Notes: generated by a model from the sequence alone, not told the origin. Numbered from the stretch's first letter, positions 6,667 through 14,197 are shown. The stretch: DNA of 14,425 nucleotides from CBDDBU01 sp965226045 (GCA_965226045.1 CBDDBU010000011.1:1-14425), one strand, 5' to 3'. Program-made: numbers and translations.

Positions 6667-7491
6667 CTAGGCCGGCGGCGGCGGGGGGGGCTTGCGGCGC
6701 TTGCCGAGGTCGGCGTCGGGCACCGCCGCGAGCAAGGTCTGGGTGTATTCGTGCTGGGGGTTGGAGAACACCGCCTCGGCCGTGCCCCACTCGACGATTC
6801 GGCCACGATACATCACCGCGACCCGGTCGCTCACATAGCGGATGACACCGAGATTGTGGCTGACGAATATGCAGGTCAGGCCGAGCTCGCGCTTGGTTTG
6901 CTTGAACAGGTTGAGGATTTGCGCCTGGACCGATACGTCGAGGGCGGAAGTCGGCTCGTCGGCCAGCAACAGCGAGGGCCGGAGCATGATGGCCCGCGCG
7001 ATGGCCGCGCGTTGGCGCTGGCCGCCGCTCAGCTGATGGGGGTAGCGACTCACAAAGGCGGCTTCGAGACCGACGAGCTCCAGCGTTTCGGCGACTTGCC
7101 GCGCGCGTGCGGCGCGATCGCCGATGCCGTGCACCTCCAGCGGGGCGGCGAGCGCGGCGCCGATGCTCTGGCGTGGATTGAACGAGGCCGTGGGGTCCTG
7201 GAACACCGCCTGGACACGGCGGCGCACCGCGCGCAACTCGCGGCTCGGCAACTTGCCGATGTCATGGCCCTCGAACAGCACCGTGCCCGCGGTCGGTCGA
7301 ACGAGTCTTAGTATGATGCGCAGCAGTGTGGACTTGCCGGAACCCGACTCGCCGACGATGCCGACCGTCTCGCCGGGCAGGACCTCGAGGTCGACGTCGA
7401 CGACCGCCTGCACCTCCCGACGGCGCCAAAACGGCCCGCTGCCGGCGAAGTTCTTCGAGACCGACCGGACCTCGACCAACGGTGCGCTCAT
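6667..7491 (-). CDS. Dipeptide/oligopeptide ABC transporter ATP-binding protein (DppF/OppF-like)
   Basis: This 274-residue cytoplasmic ATPase powers peptide or related solute import, normally as a heterodimer with a DppD-type partner. It has Walker A GESGSGKST (47-55), Q-loop VFQDPTASFNPRQS (96-109), the ABC signature LSGGQRQRAAIARA (154-167), Walker B LLLADEPTSALD (174-185) and the switch His212 (FVSHNLGVI). Its ATG at 7491 overlaps the TGA of the upstream ATPase in an ATGA, so the two are translationally coupled. A longer frame upstream only shadows that gene. The C-terminus ends in an unusual run of six prolines after KRRK, encoded by a G-rich tract. This form is slightly short for the family, with little after the HEYTQTLLAAVPD region. 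Confidence 0.9.
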   Translation of the reverse strand: MSAPLVEVRSVSKNFAGSGPFWRRREVQAVVDVDLEVLPGETVGIVGESGSGKSTLLRIILRLVRPTAGTVLFEGHDIGKLPSRELRAVRRRVQAVFQDPTASFNPRQSIGAALAAPLEVHGIGDRAARARQVAETLELVGLEAAFVSRYPHQLSGGQRQRAAIARAIMLRPSLLLADEPTSALDVSVQAQILNLFKQTKRELGLTCIFVSHNLGVIRYVSDRVAVMYRGRIVEWGTAEAVFSNPQHEYTQTLLAAVPDADLGKRRKPPPPPPA

Positions 7492-8519
7492 GCGCCCTCC
7501 ACCAGGGAGCCACCGCCGGGGGAGCCCTCCCGAAGCCAGCAGCGAGCGGCGTGCTCGCTCGCGACGGCGAGCATCCCAGGCTCCGTGGCGCAGCGCTCGA
7601 GGCGGTAGCCGCAGCGATCGGCGAAGCGGCAACCTGGGGGCAGGGCGAACGGCGAGGGTATTTGCCCCGGTATCGACACCAGCTCTTCCTGGACCGTGTG
7701 CACGGTCGGGGTCGATTTGAGCAGCGCTTCGGTGTAGGGATGGCTGGGGCGGGCGAAGATGCTCTCGACCGACCCCTGCTCCATGATCGCGCCCGCGTAG
7801 ATGACATAAACCCAATCGCACAGTTCGGCGATCACCCCAAGGTCGTGGGTGATGAACAGCATCGCCGTGCCGTGAGTCTCACGGATTTCGCGCAACAGGT
7901 GCAGCACCTGGGCCTGCACGGTGACGTCGAGCGCCGTCGTCGGTTCGTCGGCGATCAGCAATTCGGGCTCCAGCGCCAGCCCCATCGCGATCATGGCGCG
8001 CTGTTGCATGCCGCCCGAGAACTGGTGGGGATGCTCGACCGCCCGCTCGGCGGGCGAGGGGATGTGGACGGACCCGAGCAGGTCGACCACGCGGACGCGG
8101 GCCGTCGCCCAATCGTCGCCACGATGGATTACATAGGGTTCGCCGACCTGGGTGTCGATGCGCAGCACCGGGTTGAGCGCCCGCATGGCGTCCTGCGGGA
8201 TGAGCGAGATGCGGGCGCCCCGCACCCGGCGCAACTCGGCCTCCGACATCGCCGTCAGCGATTCGCCGCTGAGGCGGATGTCGCCTTCGACGATGCTGGC
8301 CCCGCGCGGCGCCAGGCCGAGCGCCGAGAGCGCGCTGATCGTCTTACCGCTGCCGGATTCGCCGATCAAGCCGACGATTTCGCCGGGCCAGACCTCCAGG
8401 CTAACGCGGTCGACCACTCGCGCCACGCCGCGACGGGCATGAAACTCGATCGTGAGGGCGTCGAGCTCCAGCGTTGGCGGCCGATCGTCGCGCCGGTGGG
8501 TTCGTCCCGATGCGCTCAT
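7488..8519 (-). CDS. Dipeptide/oligopeptide ABC transporter ATP-binding protein (DppD/OppD-like)
   Basis: This 343-residue ATPase is the usual partner of the coupled downstream protein. It has Walker A GESGSGKT (53-60), Q-loop SLIPQDAMRALNP, signature FSGGMQQRAMIAMGL, Walker B LLIADEPTTALD and switch His225 (FITHDLGVI). The C-terminal oligopeptide-transporter extension contains PGCRFADRC and further cysteines (C297, C303, C310, C327); in related OppD proteins such cysteines can bind an iron-sulfur cluster. The start is uncertain: ATG at 8519 gives MSASGRT and fits family length, while ATG at 8537 or 8591 would add a short unconserved leader. Neither has a good ribosome binding site. No permease or binding-protein gene lies upstream; the next genes are divergent. 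Confidence 0.9.
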   Translation of the reverse strand: MSASGRTHRRDDRPPTLELDALTIEFHARRGVARVVDRVSLEVWPGEIVGLIGESGSGKTISALSALGLAPRGASIVEGDIRLSGESLTAMSEAELRRVRGARISLIPQDAMRALNPVLRIDTQVGEPYVIHRGDDWATARVRVVDLLGSVHIPSPAERAVEHPHQFSGGMQQRAMIAMGLALEPELLIADEPTTALDVTVQAQVLHLLREIRETHGTAMLFITHDLGVIAELCDWVYVIYAGAIMEQGSVESIFARPSHPYTEALLKSTPTVHTVQEELVSIPGQIPSPFALPPGCRFADRCGYRLERCATEPGMLAVASEHAARCWLREGSPGGGSLVEGA

Positions 8520-8611
8520 AGGCCCGTTGTTGCCCATTGCGGCGGTGCGGGTCAAGGACCCGCCGGCGCGCGGGCACGCCGACCGATACAATGCCCCTCG
8601 CGTCGGGTTTC

Positions 8612-8641
8612 TTTACATTCGGTGGTACTGAACCGTAGAAC
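8612..8641 (+). promoter_or_regulatory. Possible sigma-70-like promoter for the small-ORF pair
   Basis: TTTACA (8612-8617) matches the -35 box at five of six bases, and TAGAAC (8636-8641) matches the -10 box at four of six, with an 18-bp spacer. It lies in a local AT-richer patch of the divergent gap, 22 bp before a small ATG with a GGAGG site. The match is moderate and unproven. Confidence 0.3.
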
Positions 8642-8662
8642 AGCTACCGGAGGTTCATCGCG

Positions 8663-8731
8663 ATGGTGGTGGAACGTACGGAGGTCGTGATACGGCCGAA
8701 CCGACGGGGCGGCACGGCCGGGCCGGGATGA
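8663..8731 (+). CDS. Short leader-like ORF, 22 residues
   Basis: The ATG at 8663 follows GGAGG (8649-8653) with 9 nt spacing. The product, MVVERTEVVIRPNRRGGTAG plus two residues, resembles no family I know. Its TGA overlaps the ATG of the next small ORF (ATGA, 8728-8731), so it may be a leader peptide that couples translation of that ORF. Its short length leaves real doubt that it is a gene in its own right. Confidence 0.35.
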   Translation: MVVERTEVVIRPNRRGGTAGPG

Positions 8732-8856
8732 GATCGCGCCGCGCTGTATCGCGCCGGTACCGAAAGCGGGTCCGGCGAACCGAGCGACGGGCGCTGGCGA
8801 TCATGTTGTCAATCATCGCGGCGGCCGGCGTGGCGCTGCTCGTGTTGGTGGATTGA
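8728..8856 (+). CDS. Single-span basic membrane microprotein, 42 residues
   Basis: The frame starts with MRSRRAVSRRYRKRVRRTER, an almost purely Arg/Lys-rich cytoplasmic segment. It is followed by a hydrophobic span of about 18 residues (LAIMLSIIAAAGVALLVLV) and ends VD. By the positive-inside rule it would be a type II-like single-pass inner-membrane protein. It has no strong ribosome binding site of its own but overlaps the previous 22-codon ORF by ATGA, which suggests coupling. I recognise no family. The abrupt split into a basic half and a hydrophobic half is unlikely in a random frame, but GC-rich DNA readily gives Arg-rich strings, so confidence is moderate. Confidence 0.45.
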   Translation: MRSRRAVSRRYRKRVRRTERRALAIMLSIIAAAGVALLVLVD

Positions 8857-9054
8857 CGACGTTCGCCGTCAGGCAAGGCGCGGCCCGGATGCTTCGCCAG
8901 ATGCGCGTGGTGCTTCACCAAAGGCGCTCGCGCGTGATAAGGTGCCGCCACGCGCGCCCGTGGGCGCCGTAGGGACTGGGGTGCCCGGCCGCTTGGTGAG
9001 CCGGCGAAGTCGGCATTCGTCAATGGCTTGGGCGGCACGCGGGCGGCCGAACAC

Positions 9055-9987
9055 GTGAACGAATACGCTAAGCTGGCCGATGCCACCGCCATCGAGAGCG
9101 CGGAAGCCGGTATCTATTTCATCGGCGGCGAGTTTGGACCGATCGCCGAGGCCAAGATATCGATCCTCGATTGGGGCTTCCTCCGCAACGACACCTGCTA
9201 CGATACCGTCACGGCTTGGAAGGGTGCGTTCTTCCGCCTCGACGATCATATCGAACGATTCATGAAATCGGCGGCGGGCCTGCGCATGACGTGCCCCTAC
9301 TCGCCGGCCGAGGTGCGCGACATCCTGACCGCAGTGGTGCGCCGCTCGGGCATTCGCGATGCCTACGTCCAGGCGATCCTGACCCGCGGCCGCCCCCCCT
9401 TGGGCAGCCGCGACCCGCGCCTTGCCGAGCCCCGCTTCCACGCCTACGCCATTCCCTATGTGTGGATCGCGACGCCCGAGGTGCGGCAACGCGGCCTCAA
9501 TATGGTCATCAGCGACATCCCCCGCATCCCGCCCGAATCGGTGAACCCTAACTTCAAGAACTTCTCCTGGCTCGACATGGACCGCGCCCTGATGGAGGCC
9601 TACGACAAGGGTGGCGAAACGGTGGTGCTGGTCGATTTCGATGGCAACATCACCGAAGGGCCGGGCTTCAACATATTTTTCGTCGAGGGCGGCGTCGTGA
9701 CGACACCGGATCGCGGCGTTCTGGAGGGCATCACCCGGCGCACGGTGTTCGAATTGTGCGCCGAGACCAATGTCGATTGTCGAATGGGCAAGATCGCGGC
9801 GGGCGCGGCACCCGAAGCCGACGAAATCTTCATCTCGAGCTCGGCCGGCGGGGTGATGCCGGTGACGATCATCGACGGCAAGCCGGTGGCCGACGGCGCG
9901 CCGGGGCCGCTGACGCGCCGACTGACCGTGCGGTACTGGCAAAAGCGCGAAACCGGCTGGTACGCCACCCCAATCGATTACGACTGA
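9055..9987 (+). CDS. Class IV (branched-chain/D-amino acid type) aminotransferase
   Basis: This PLP fold-type IV enzyme transfers amino groups between an amino acid or amine and a keto acid in the cytoplasm. In the 310-residue form from GTG 9055, ISILDWGFLRNDTCYDT (35-51) is the conserved N-terminal block. The Schiff-base lysine is K168 in NPNFKNFSW, Glu201 in NITEGPGFNIF contacts the PLP ring nitrogen, and GVLEGITRR binds phosphate. The block YVQAILTRG differs from the classic BCAT pattern, so the substrate could be a D-amino acid or an (R)-amine as well as a branched-chain amino acid. The start is uncertain: TTG at 9028 adds nine residues and neither start has a clear ribosome binding site. 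The gene is convergent with the peptidase gene 18 bp away. Confidence 0.85.
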   Translation: MNEYAKLADATAIESAEAGIYFIGGEFGPIAEAKISILDWGFLRNDTCYDTVTAWKGAFFRLDDHIERFMKSAAGLRMTCPYSPAEVRDILTAVVRRSGIRDAYVQAILTRGRPPLGSRDPRLAEPRFHAYAIPYVWIATPEVRQRGLNMVISDIPRIPPESVNPNFKNFSWLDMDRALMEAYDKGGETVVLVDFDGNITEGPGFNIFFVEGGVVTTPDRGVLEGITRRTVFELCAETNVDCRMGKIAAGAAPEADEIFISSSAGGVMPVTIIDGKPVADGAPGPLTRRLTVRYWQKRETGWYATPIDYD

Positions 9988-9997
9988 AGGCCGTGAG

Positions 9998-10015
9998 CCG
10001 TCCCGCTAGGGGCGG
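9998..10015. terminator. Possible bidirectional hairpin between convergent genes
   Basis: CCGTCCC and GGGGCGG pair as a 7-bp stem (one G-T pair) around a GCTA loop, in the gap between the convergent aminotransferase and peptidase genes. The loop includes the peptidase stop codon. There is no clear T-run on either strand, so it is at best a weak intrinsic terminator. Confidence 0.3.
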
Positions 10016-10968
10016 AAGCGGTCGGTCGCGCTCACCAGTTCGTGGATGATGCCGGGTTCGGTGGCGGCGTGGCCGGCGTCGTCGACAACGCGGAAATCAG
10101 CCTCGGGCCAGGCCTTGTGGAGGTCCCAGGCCGACATCATCGGCGTGCAGATATCATAGCGGCCCTGGATGATGACGGCGGGAATGTGGCGGATCCGCCC
10201 GATGTCGCGCAGCAGCTGTCCATCCGTTTCGAAGAAACCGCCGTTGATGAAGTAGTGGCACTCGATGCGGGCGAAGGCGATGGCGAACTCGTCGCCCTCG
10301 AACCGCGCGACCCGGTCCGCGTCCGGCAGGAGCGAGAGCGTGCGGCCCTCCCACCCGGCCCAGGCCCTGGCCGCGGCCATCCGCACGGCCGCGTCGTCGC
10401 TGGTGAGATGCTGGTAATAGGCGGCGATCATGTCGCCGCGCTCGTCCTCGGGGATCGCTGCGAGATAATGCTCCCAGGCATCGGGAAAGATCGCGCCCGC
10501 CCCTTCTTGGTAGAACCAGTGAAGCTCCTTGCGGCGCAGCATGAATATCCCGCGTAGGACCAGCCCCGTCACGCGCTCGGGGTGGGCTTGGGCGTAGGCC
10601 AGCGATAGCGTGCTGCCCCACGAGCCGCCAAGTACCTGCCAGCGGTCGATCGCGAGCTCGGTGCGTAGTCGCTCCATGTCGGCGACCAGGTGCCAGGTCG
10701 TGTTGTCATCGAGCGAGGCGTGAGGCCGGCTGCGTCCGCAGCCGCGCTGGTCGAACAGCACGATGCGGTAGACGGCGGGGTCGAAGCCGCGTCGGTTGTA
10801 GGGCTGTAACCCGCCGCCGGGGCCGCCGTGGACGAACAGTGCCGGCTTACCGTCAGGGTTACCGCACTGCTCGAAATAGATGTCGTGGCCGCCACCGACG
10901 GCGAGCGTACCGCTGGCATAGGGCTCGATCGACGGGTACAGGGCGCGGCGCGTGCTGGGTTCGCTCAT
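10006..10968 (-). CDS. pip: Proline iminopeptidase
   Basis: This 320-residue alpha/beta-hydrolase of peptidase family S33 removes N-terminal proline from peptides. The family-typical FVHGGPGGGL (45-54) forms the oxyanion hole, FDQRGCGRSRPH (72-83) is the classic DQRGxGxS block, and the nucleophile Ser116 sits in GGSWGSTLSLAYA. The other triad residues are Asp272 (GRYDICTP) and His300 (DAGHAATEPG). DNTTWHLVADMERLR (88-102) is also characteristic of Pip. Length and start (ATG at 10968, MSEPSTRRALYP) are normal, and no signal peptide is seen, so it acts in the cytoplasm. It is divergent from the formamidase gene with a 122-bp gap. Peptide degradation fits with the nearby peptide-transporter ATPases, but no shared operon exists. 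Confidence 0.93.
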   Translation of the reverse strand: MSEPSTRRALYPSIEPYASGTLAVGGGHDIYFEQCGNPDGKPALFVHGGPGGGLQPYNRRGFDPAVYRIVLFDQRGCGRSRPHASLDDNTTWHLVADMERLRTELAIDRWQVLGGSWGSTLSLAYAQAHPERVTGLVLRGIFMLRRKELHWFYQEGAGAIFPDAWEHYLAAIPEDERGDMIAAYYQHLTSDDAAVRMAAARAWAGWEGRTLSLLPDADRVARFEGDEFAIAFARIECHYFINGGFFETDGQLLRDIGRIRHIPAVIIQGRYDICTPMMSAWDLHKAWPEADFRVVDDAGHAATEPGIIHELVSATDRFRP

Positions 10969-11090
10969 GGGTCCACCATAGCGTGGAAGGCGGCGCCAAG
11001 GCGATCACCGGTGGGGCTGTTGTCGCAGCCTGAGATTCGGATACAGTCGCGACCGAATATCCGCGGGCTTGGGCCGAGGGGGAGACCGTC

Positions 11091-12257
11091 ATGGCCGCTA
11101 CCATCGTCATTCGCAAGACCGGCGAGTTCGCCAAGGACGATCCGAATTGCTTCAACCGGCTGCATCACAGCCTGCGCCCGGTCGGTCACGCGAGACCGGG
11201 CGATTACATCGTCTTCGAGACCCGCGACGCGCTCGACCACCAGTTCAACTTCGAGACCCAGCACGCGGCGGTCGCGGACGCGGATTTGAGCCGGGTGCAC
11301 CCGATGACCGGGCCGATCTACATCGAAGGGGTCGAGCGCGGCGACGCGCTGGCGGTAACGATGGTCGATATCGTACCCGACATCTACGGCTGGACGTGCA
11401 TCCTGCCGGGCTTCGGCTTTCTCCGCGATCAGTTCGAAGAACCGTTCCTCGCCAACTGGCGGCTCGATCGGCTGTATGCGCGCTCGGAGCAGATTCCTGG
11501 CGTGCGAATCCCGATGGCGGCATTTCCGGGTTCGATCGGGGTCGTGCCGGGCGAGCCCGAGGTTGAGGCGGCATTGGCCCGCGAGGCCGCGGTCGCCGAC
11601 GCTGGCGGAATGGCGCTGCCGCCCGATCCCACCAACGCCCTGCCGGCCGATCTATTCGGGCCCGACGGTCCGTACATGGACAAGGCGCTGCGCACCGTGC
11701 CGCCGCGCGAGAACGGCGGCAACATGGACATCAAGGAGATGCAGCTCGGCACCACCATCATCTTCCCTTGTTTCGTCGAGGGCGGGGGCTTGTGGACCGG
11801 CGATGTGCATTACGCGCAGGGCGATGGCGAGGTCTCGGGCTCGGCGATCGAGATGGACGCGACTGTCACGGTCACCTGCCAGATCATCAAGGGCGGCGGC
11901 AAGCACCTCAAGTATCCGAACTTCACCGGCGGCGCCCAGCTCAAACAGACCGAGCCGACGAGCTTCTATGCCGCGACCGGGCTGCCGCTGAAGAAGGCCG
12001 GCGAGCTGCCGCCGCATCTCGCGTGGATCGACAGCCCCAAGCTCGCGGCGCTTGAAAACGTGCCTGAGGACTTGACGCTGGCCACGCGCGACGCGCTGCT
12101 CAACATCATCGATTACATGGTGCGCGAGCGTGGACTGTCGCGCCAACAGGCCTATTGCGTGGCGTCGGCGGCGGTCGATCTGCGCATCGGCCAGCTGGTC
12201 GACGTGCCCAACTTCATGGTCTCGGCGATTCTGCCCCTCAACATCTTCGAGGACTAG
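11091..12257 (+). CDS. fmdA: Acetamidase/formamidase family amidohydrolase
   Basis: This 388-residue enzyme of the FmdA/AmdA family hydrolyses short aliphatic amides to ammonia and the acid, which makes it a nitrogen-scavenging enzyme. Visible family blocks are YIVFETRDALDHQF (39-52), MTGPIYIEGVERGDAL (72-87), LPGFGFLRD (105-113), PPRENGGNMDIKEMQLGTT (204-222), and GGGLWTGDVHYAQGDGEVSG (231-250), followed by SAIE. The order agrees with the family and the length is close to the usual 390-420. The ATG at 11091 follows a GGGGGAG ribosome binding site with about 6 nt spacing. A Rieske ferredoxin gene starts 8 bp after its stop, so the two form an operon. Formamide or acetamide is the family default substrate; the partner suggests a more specific amide-forming pathway. 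Confidence 0.9.
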   Translation: MAATIVIRKTGEFAKDDPNCFNRLHHSLRPVGHARPGDYIVFETRDALDHQFNFETQHAAVADADLSRVHPMTGPIYIEGVERGDALAVTMVDIVPDIYGWTCILPGFGFLRDQFEEPFLANWRLDRLYARSEQIPGVRIPMAAFPGSIGVVPGEPEVEAALAREAAVADAGGMALPPDPTNALPADLFGPDGPYMDKALRTVPPRENGGNMDIKEMQLGTTIIFPCFVEGGGLWTGDVHYAQGDGEVSGSAIEMDATVTVTCQIIKGGGKHLKYPNFTGGAQLKQTEPTSFYAATGLPLKKAGELPPHLAWIDSPKLAALENVPEDLTLATRDALLNIIDYMVRERGLSRQQAYCVASAAVDLRIGQLVDVPNFMVSAILPLNIFED

Positions 12258-12265
12258 GGCGCGCC

Positions 12266-12577
12266 ATGCGTCAGTACGTGTGCAAGACCGACGAGGTGCC
12301 CAACAACGGGGTGCTCCAGGTCGAAATCGACGACCGCGAGCCGGTCGCGGTATTCAACCTCGACGGCACCTTCCACGTCACCGACGACACCTGCACCCAC
12401 GCCGAAGCGTCGCTGTCCGAGGGTGAGATCGAGGACGGCATCATCGAATGCCCGTTTCACGCCGGCTGCTTCAACATCGCGACCGGCCAGGCGGTCGAGC
12501 CGCCGGCCACAGTGCCGCTGCGCACCTACCCGGTGACCATCGAAAACGACGCGGTCTACGCCGACATCGAGGATTGA
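12266..12577 (+). CDS. Small Rieske [2Fe-2S] ferredoxin
   Basis: This 103-residue soluble electron carrier is of the BphF/NdoA/MocE type. The cluster ligands are complete: C43-x-H45 in DDTCTHAEASLSEG and C62-x2-H65 in ECPFHAGCFNIATG, 16 residues apart. It has no extra oxygenase domain and no signal sequence, so it acts in the cytoplasm. Such proteins pass electrons from a reductase to a terminal oxygenase, but neither partner is in the window. The ATG lies 8 bp after the formamidase stop, and AGGGCG at that junction may act as the ribosome binding site, so co-expression is likely. An IS1182 element is inserted 13 bp after its stop and may have separated it from former downstream genes. Confidence 0.92.
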   Translation: MRQYVCKTDEVPNNGVLQVEIDDREPVAVFNLDGTFHVTDDTCTHAEASLSEGEIEDGIIECPFHAGCFNIATGQAVEPPATVPLRTYPVTIENDAVYADIED

Positions 12578-12586
12578 GCCGGGCGC

Positions 12587-12590
12587 CTAG
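12587..12590. repeat. CTAG target-site duplication, left copy
   Basis: CTAG immediately precedes the left inverted repeat of the IS1182 element and is repeated immediately after the right one (14269-14272). The tetramer is palindromic, so the pair could be duplication or part of a preferred target. Confidence 0.75.
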
Positions 12591-12604
12591 CAGCCTGTCG
12601 GACT
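12591..12604 (+). repeat. IS1182 left terminal inverted repeat
   Basis: CAGCCTGTCGGACT is an exact reverse complement of 14255-14268. Confidence 0.9.
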
Positions 12605-12670
12605 TGAGCCGGGAGTCGAAATAGGATTCGATGGTATCAGTTGATTTGCCCGCGCGTGATGGAGGCCGTC

Positions 12671-14029
12671 ATGAGCAATTTCCGACCGGTCGACCGGGAG
12701 ACGGGGTTTCTGCTGCCGCCGTCGGTGGAGGAATGGCTTCCCGAGCGGCATCTGGCGCGCTTCGTGGTCGAGGTGATCGAGCAGTTGGACCTCTCGGCGT
12801 TCGTGAAGGCCTATCGCGGCTCGGGCTCGGCGTCCTATCACCCGAGCATGCTGCTGGGGCTTCTGGTCTACGGCTACGCCACGGGGGTGTTTTCGAGCCG
12901 CAAGTTGGAGCGCGCGACCTATGATTCTGTCGCTTTCCGCTTCATCGCGGCCAACGATCATCCCGACCACGATACCATCGCCGCGTTCCGGCGGCGTTTT
13001 CTCGACCGGATCGAAGGGCTGTTCGTCGAGGTGCTGCTGCTGGCCCGGGAAGCCGGGGTGCTGAAGCTCGGCACGGTGGCGCTGGACGGCACCAAGGTGC
13101 ACGCCAACGCGAGCCGGCACAGCGCGCTGTCGTGGAAACACGCCTGCGAGCTCGAAGCCCGGTTGAAGGCCGAGGTGGCGGAGTTGATGGCGTTGGCGGA
13201 GGCGGCCGATGGGGCGGATGTGCCCGACGGGATGTCGGTGCCCGAGGAACTGGCCCGGCGCGAGGATCGTCTGGCCCGCATCGCCGAGGCTAAGGCGGTG
13301 ATCGAGGCGCGGGCGCGCGAACGCCTTGAGCGGGAACGGGCCGAGTACGAGGCGAAGCTCGAGGCGCGCGCGGAGAAGGCCGAGAAGACGGGCCGCAAGC
13401 CGGGCGGCCGTCCACCCGAGCCGCCGGTGGCCGGGCCCGGGCCGAAGGACCAGGTCAATCTGACCGACGCGGACTCGCGCATCATGCCGGTGGCCGGCGG
13501 CGGCTTCGAACAGGCCTACAACGCCCAAGCCCTGGTGGCGGCCGACAGCCTGCTGGTGGTCACCAACGACGTGGTCCAGGCCCCCAACGACAAGCGGCAA
13601 ATCGAGCCGGCGCTGGAAGCGCTCGCCCGCCTTCCCGAGGCGCTGGGCGCGCCCGAGACCCTGCTGGCGGACAGCGGCTACTTCAGCGAGGCCAACGTGA
13701 ACGCCTGCGCCGAGGCCGAGATCGCGCCGTTGATCACGCCCGGCCGGGAACGCCATCATCTCTCCTGGAAGGACCGCTTCGCCGGCGCGCCGCCGCCCCC
13801 GGAGAACCCGACGCCGCTGGAAGCGATGACACATCGACTGGCGACGCCCGAGGGCCGGCAACTCTACGCCCTGCGCAAGCAAACGCCGGAACCGGTGTTC
13901 GGCATCATCAAATCGGCCATGGGCTTCCGCCAGTTCTCGCTACGCGGCCTGGACAAGGTCACGGGCGAATGGAACCTGGTGACCCTGGCCTGGAACATAA
14001 AGAGAATGTTCACCTTGCAATACGCTTGA
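12671..14029 (+). CDS. IS1182-family transposase
   Basis: This 452-residue DDE transposase moves the surrounding element. FRPVDRETGFLLPPSVEEWL opens the N-terminal domain, which continues with YHPSMLLGLLVYGYATGVFSSRKLE and DHDTIAAFRRRF. Catalytic Asp139 is in VALDGTKVHANAS, Asp334 in LLADSGYFSEAN, and the probable Glu407 in TPEPVFGIIKSAMGFRQFS, followed by the typical GEWNLVTLAWNIKRM. A long charged, Glu/Arg/Ala-rich insertion (about residues 155-245) is likely coiled coil and characteristic of this family. ATG 12671 has GGAGG 5 nt upstream and begins the conserved sequence; TTG 12641 and ATG 12659 would only add unconserved residues. The C-terminal codons form part of a 67-bp tandem repeat. 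Confidence 0.94.
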   Translation: MSNFRPVDRETGFLLPPSVEEWLPERHLARFVVEVIEQLDLSAFVKAYRGSGSASYHPSMLLGLLVYGYATGVFSSRKLERATYDSVAFRFIAANDHPDHDTIAAFRRRFLDRIEGLFVEVLLLAREAGVLKLGTVALDGTKVHANASRHSALSWKHACELEARLKAEVAELMALAEAADGADVPDGMSVPEELARREDRLARIAEAKAVIEARARERLERERAEYEAKLEARAEKAEKTGRKPGGRPPEPPVAGPGPKDQVNLTDADSRIMPVAGGGFEQAYNAQALVAADSLLVVTNDVVQAPNDKRQIEPALEALARLPEALGAPETLLADSGYFSEANVNACAEAEIAPLITPGRERHHLSWKDRFAGAPPPPENPTPLEAMTHRLATPEGRQLYALRKQTPEPVFGIIKSAMGFRQFSLRGLDKVTGEWNLVTLAWNIKRMFTLQYA

Positions 14030-14197
14030 GCAGGCGGCCGGACTCCGTACCTCGCGAAAAGGAATAAGAGTATGCTCGCCTTGCGGCACGCGCGAGCAAG
14101 CGAACGTACTTCGTGCCCTCACGAGAGGGCATAAGAGTAAACTCACCCTGCGGTACGCGCGGCCAAGCGACCGCACTCCGTGTCCTCACGAAAGGCG
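13997..14197 (+). repeat. Three degenerate 67-bp tandem repeats at the IS1182 3' end
   Basis: Units at 13997-14063, 14064-14130 and 14131-14197 each start ATAA(A)GAG and share CACC/CGCC-TTGC, a CGCGAGCAAGCG-like core, ACTCCGT/ACTTCGT and a closing CTCACGA-AGG. By hand comparison the second and third agree at about 53 of 67 positions; the first is more diverged and overlaps the last 33 bases of the transposase gene. None of the units encodes a further recognised protein. They fill most of the gap between the transposase stop and the right inverted repeat. Confidence 0.75.

Noticed and set aside
7326..8690. 454-codon plus frame opposite the two ABC ATPases
   Set aside because: The antisense frame contains no domain, while both ATPases show Walker A, signature and Walker B motifs.
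12587..13882. 431-codon minus frame across the IS1182 transposase
   Set aside because: It is a shadow frame; the opposite strand has all transposase motifs.
13997..14197. Tandem units as a CRISPR array
   Set aside because: The units are contiguous, degenerate and 67 bp, with no repeat-spacer alternation and no cas genes.
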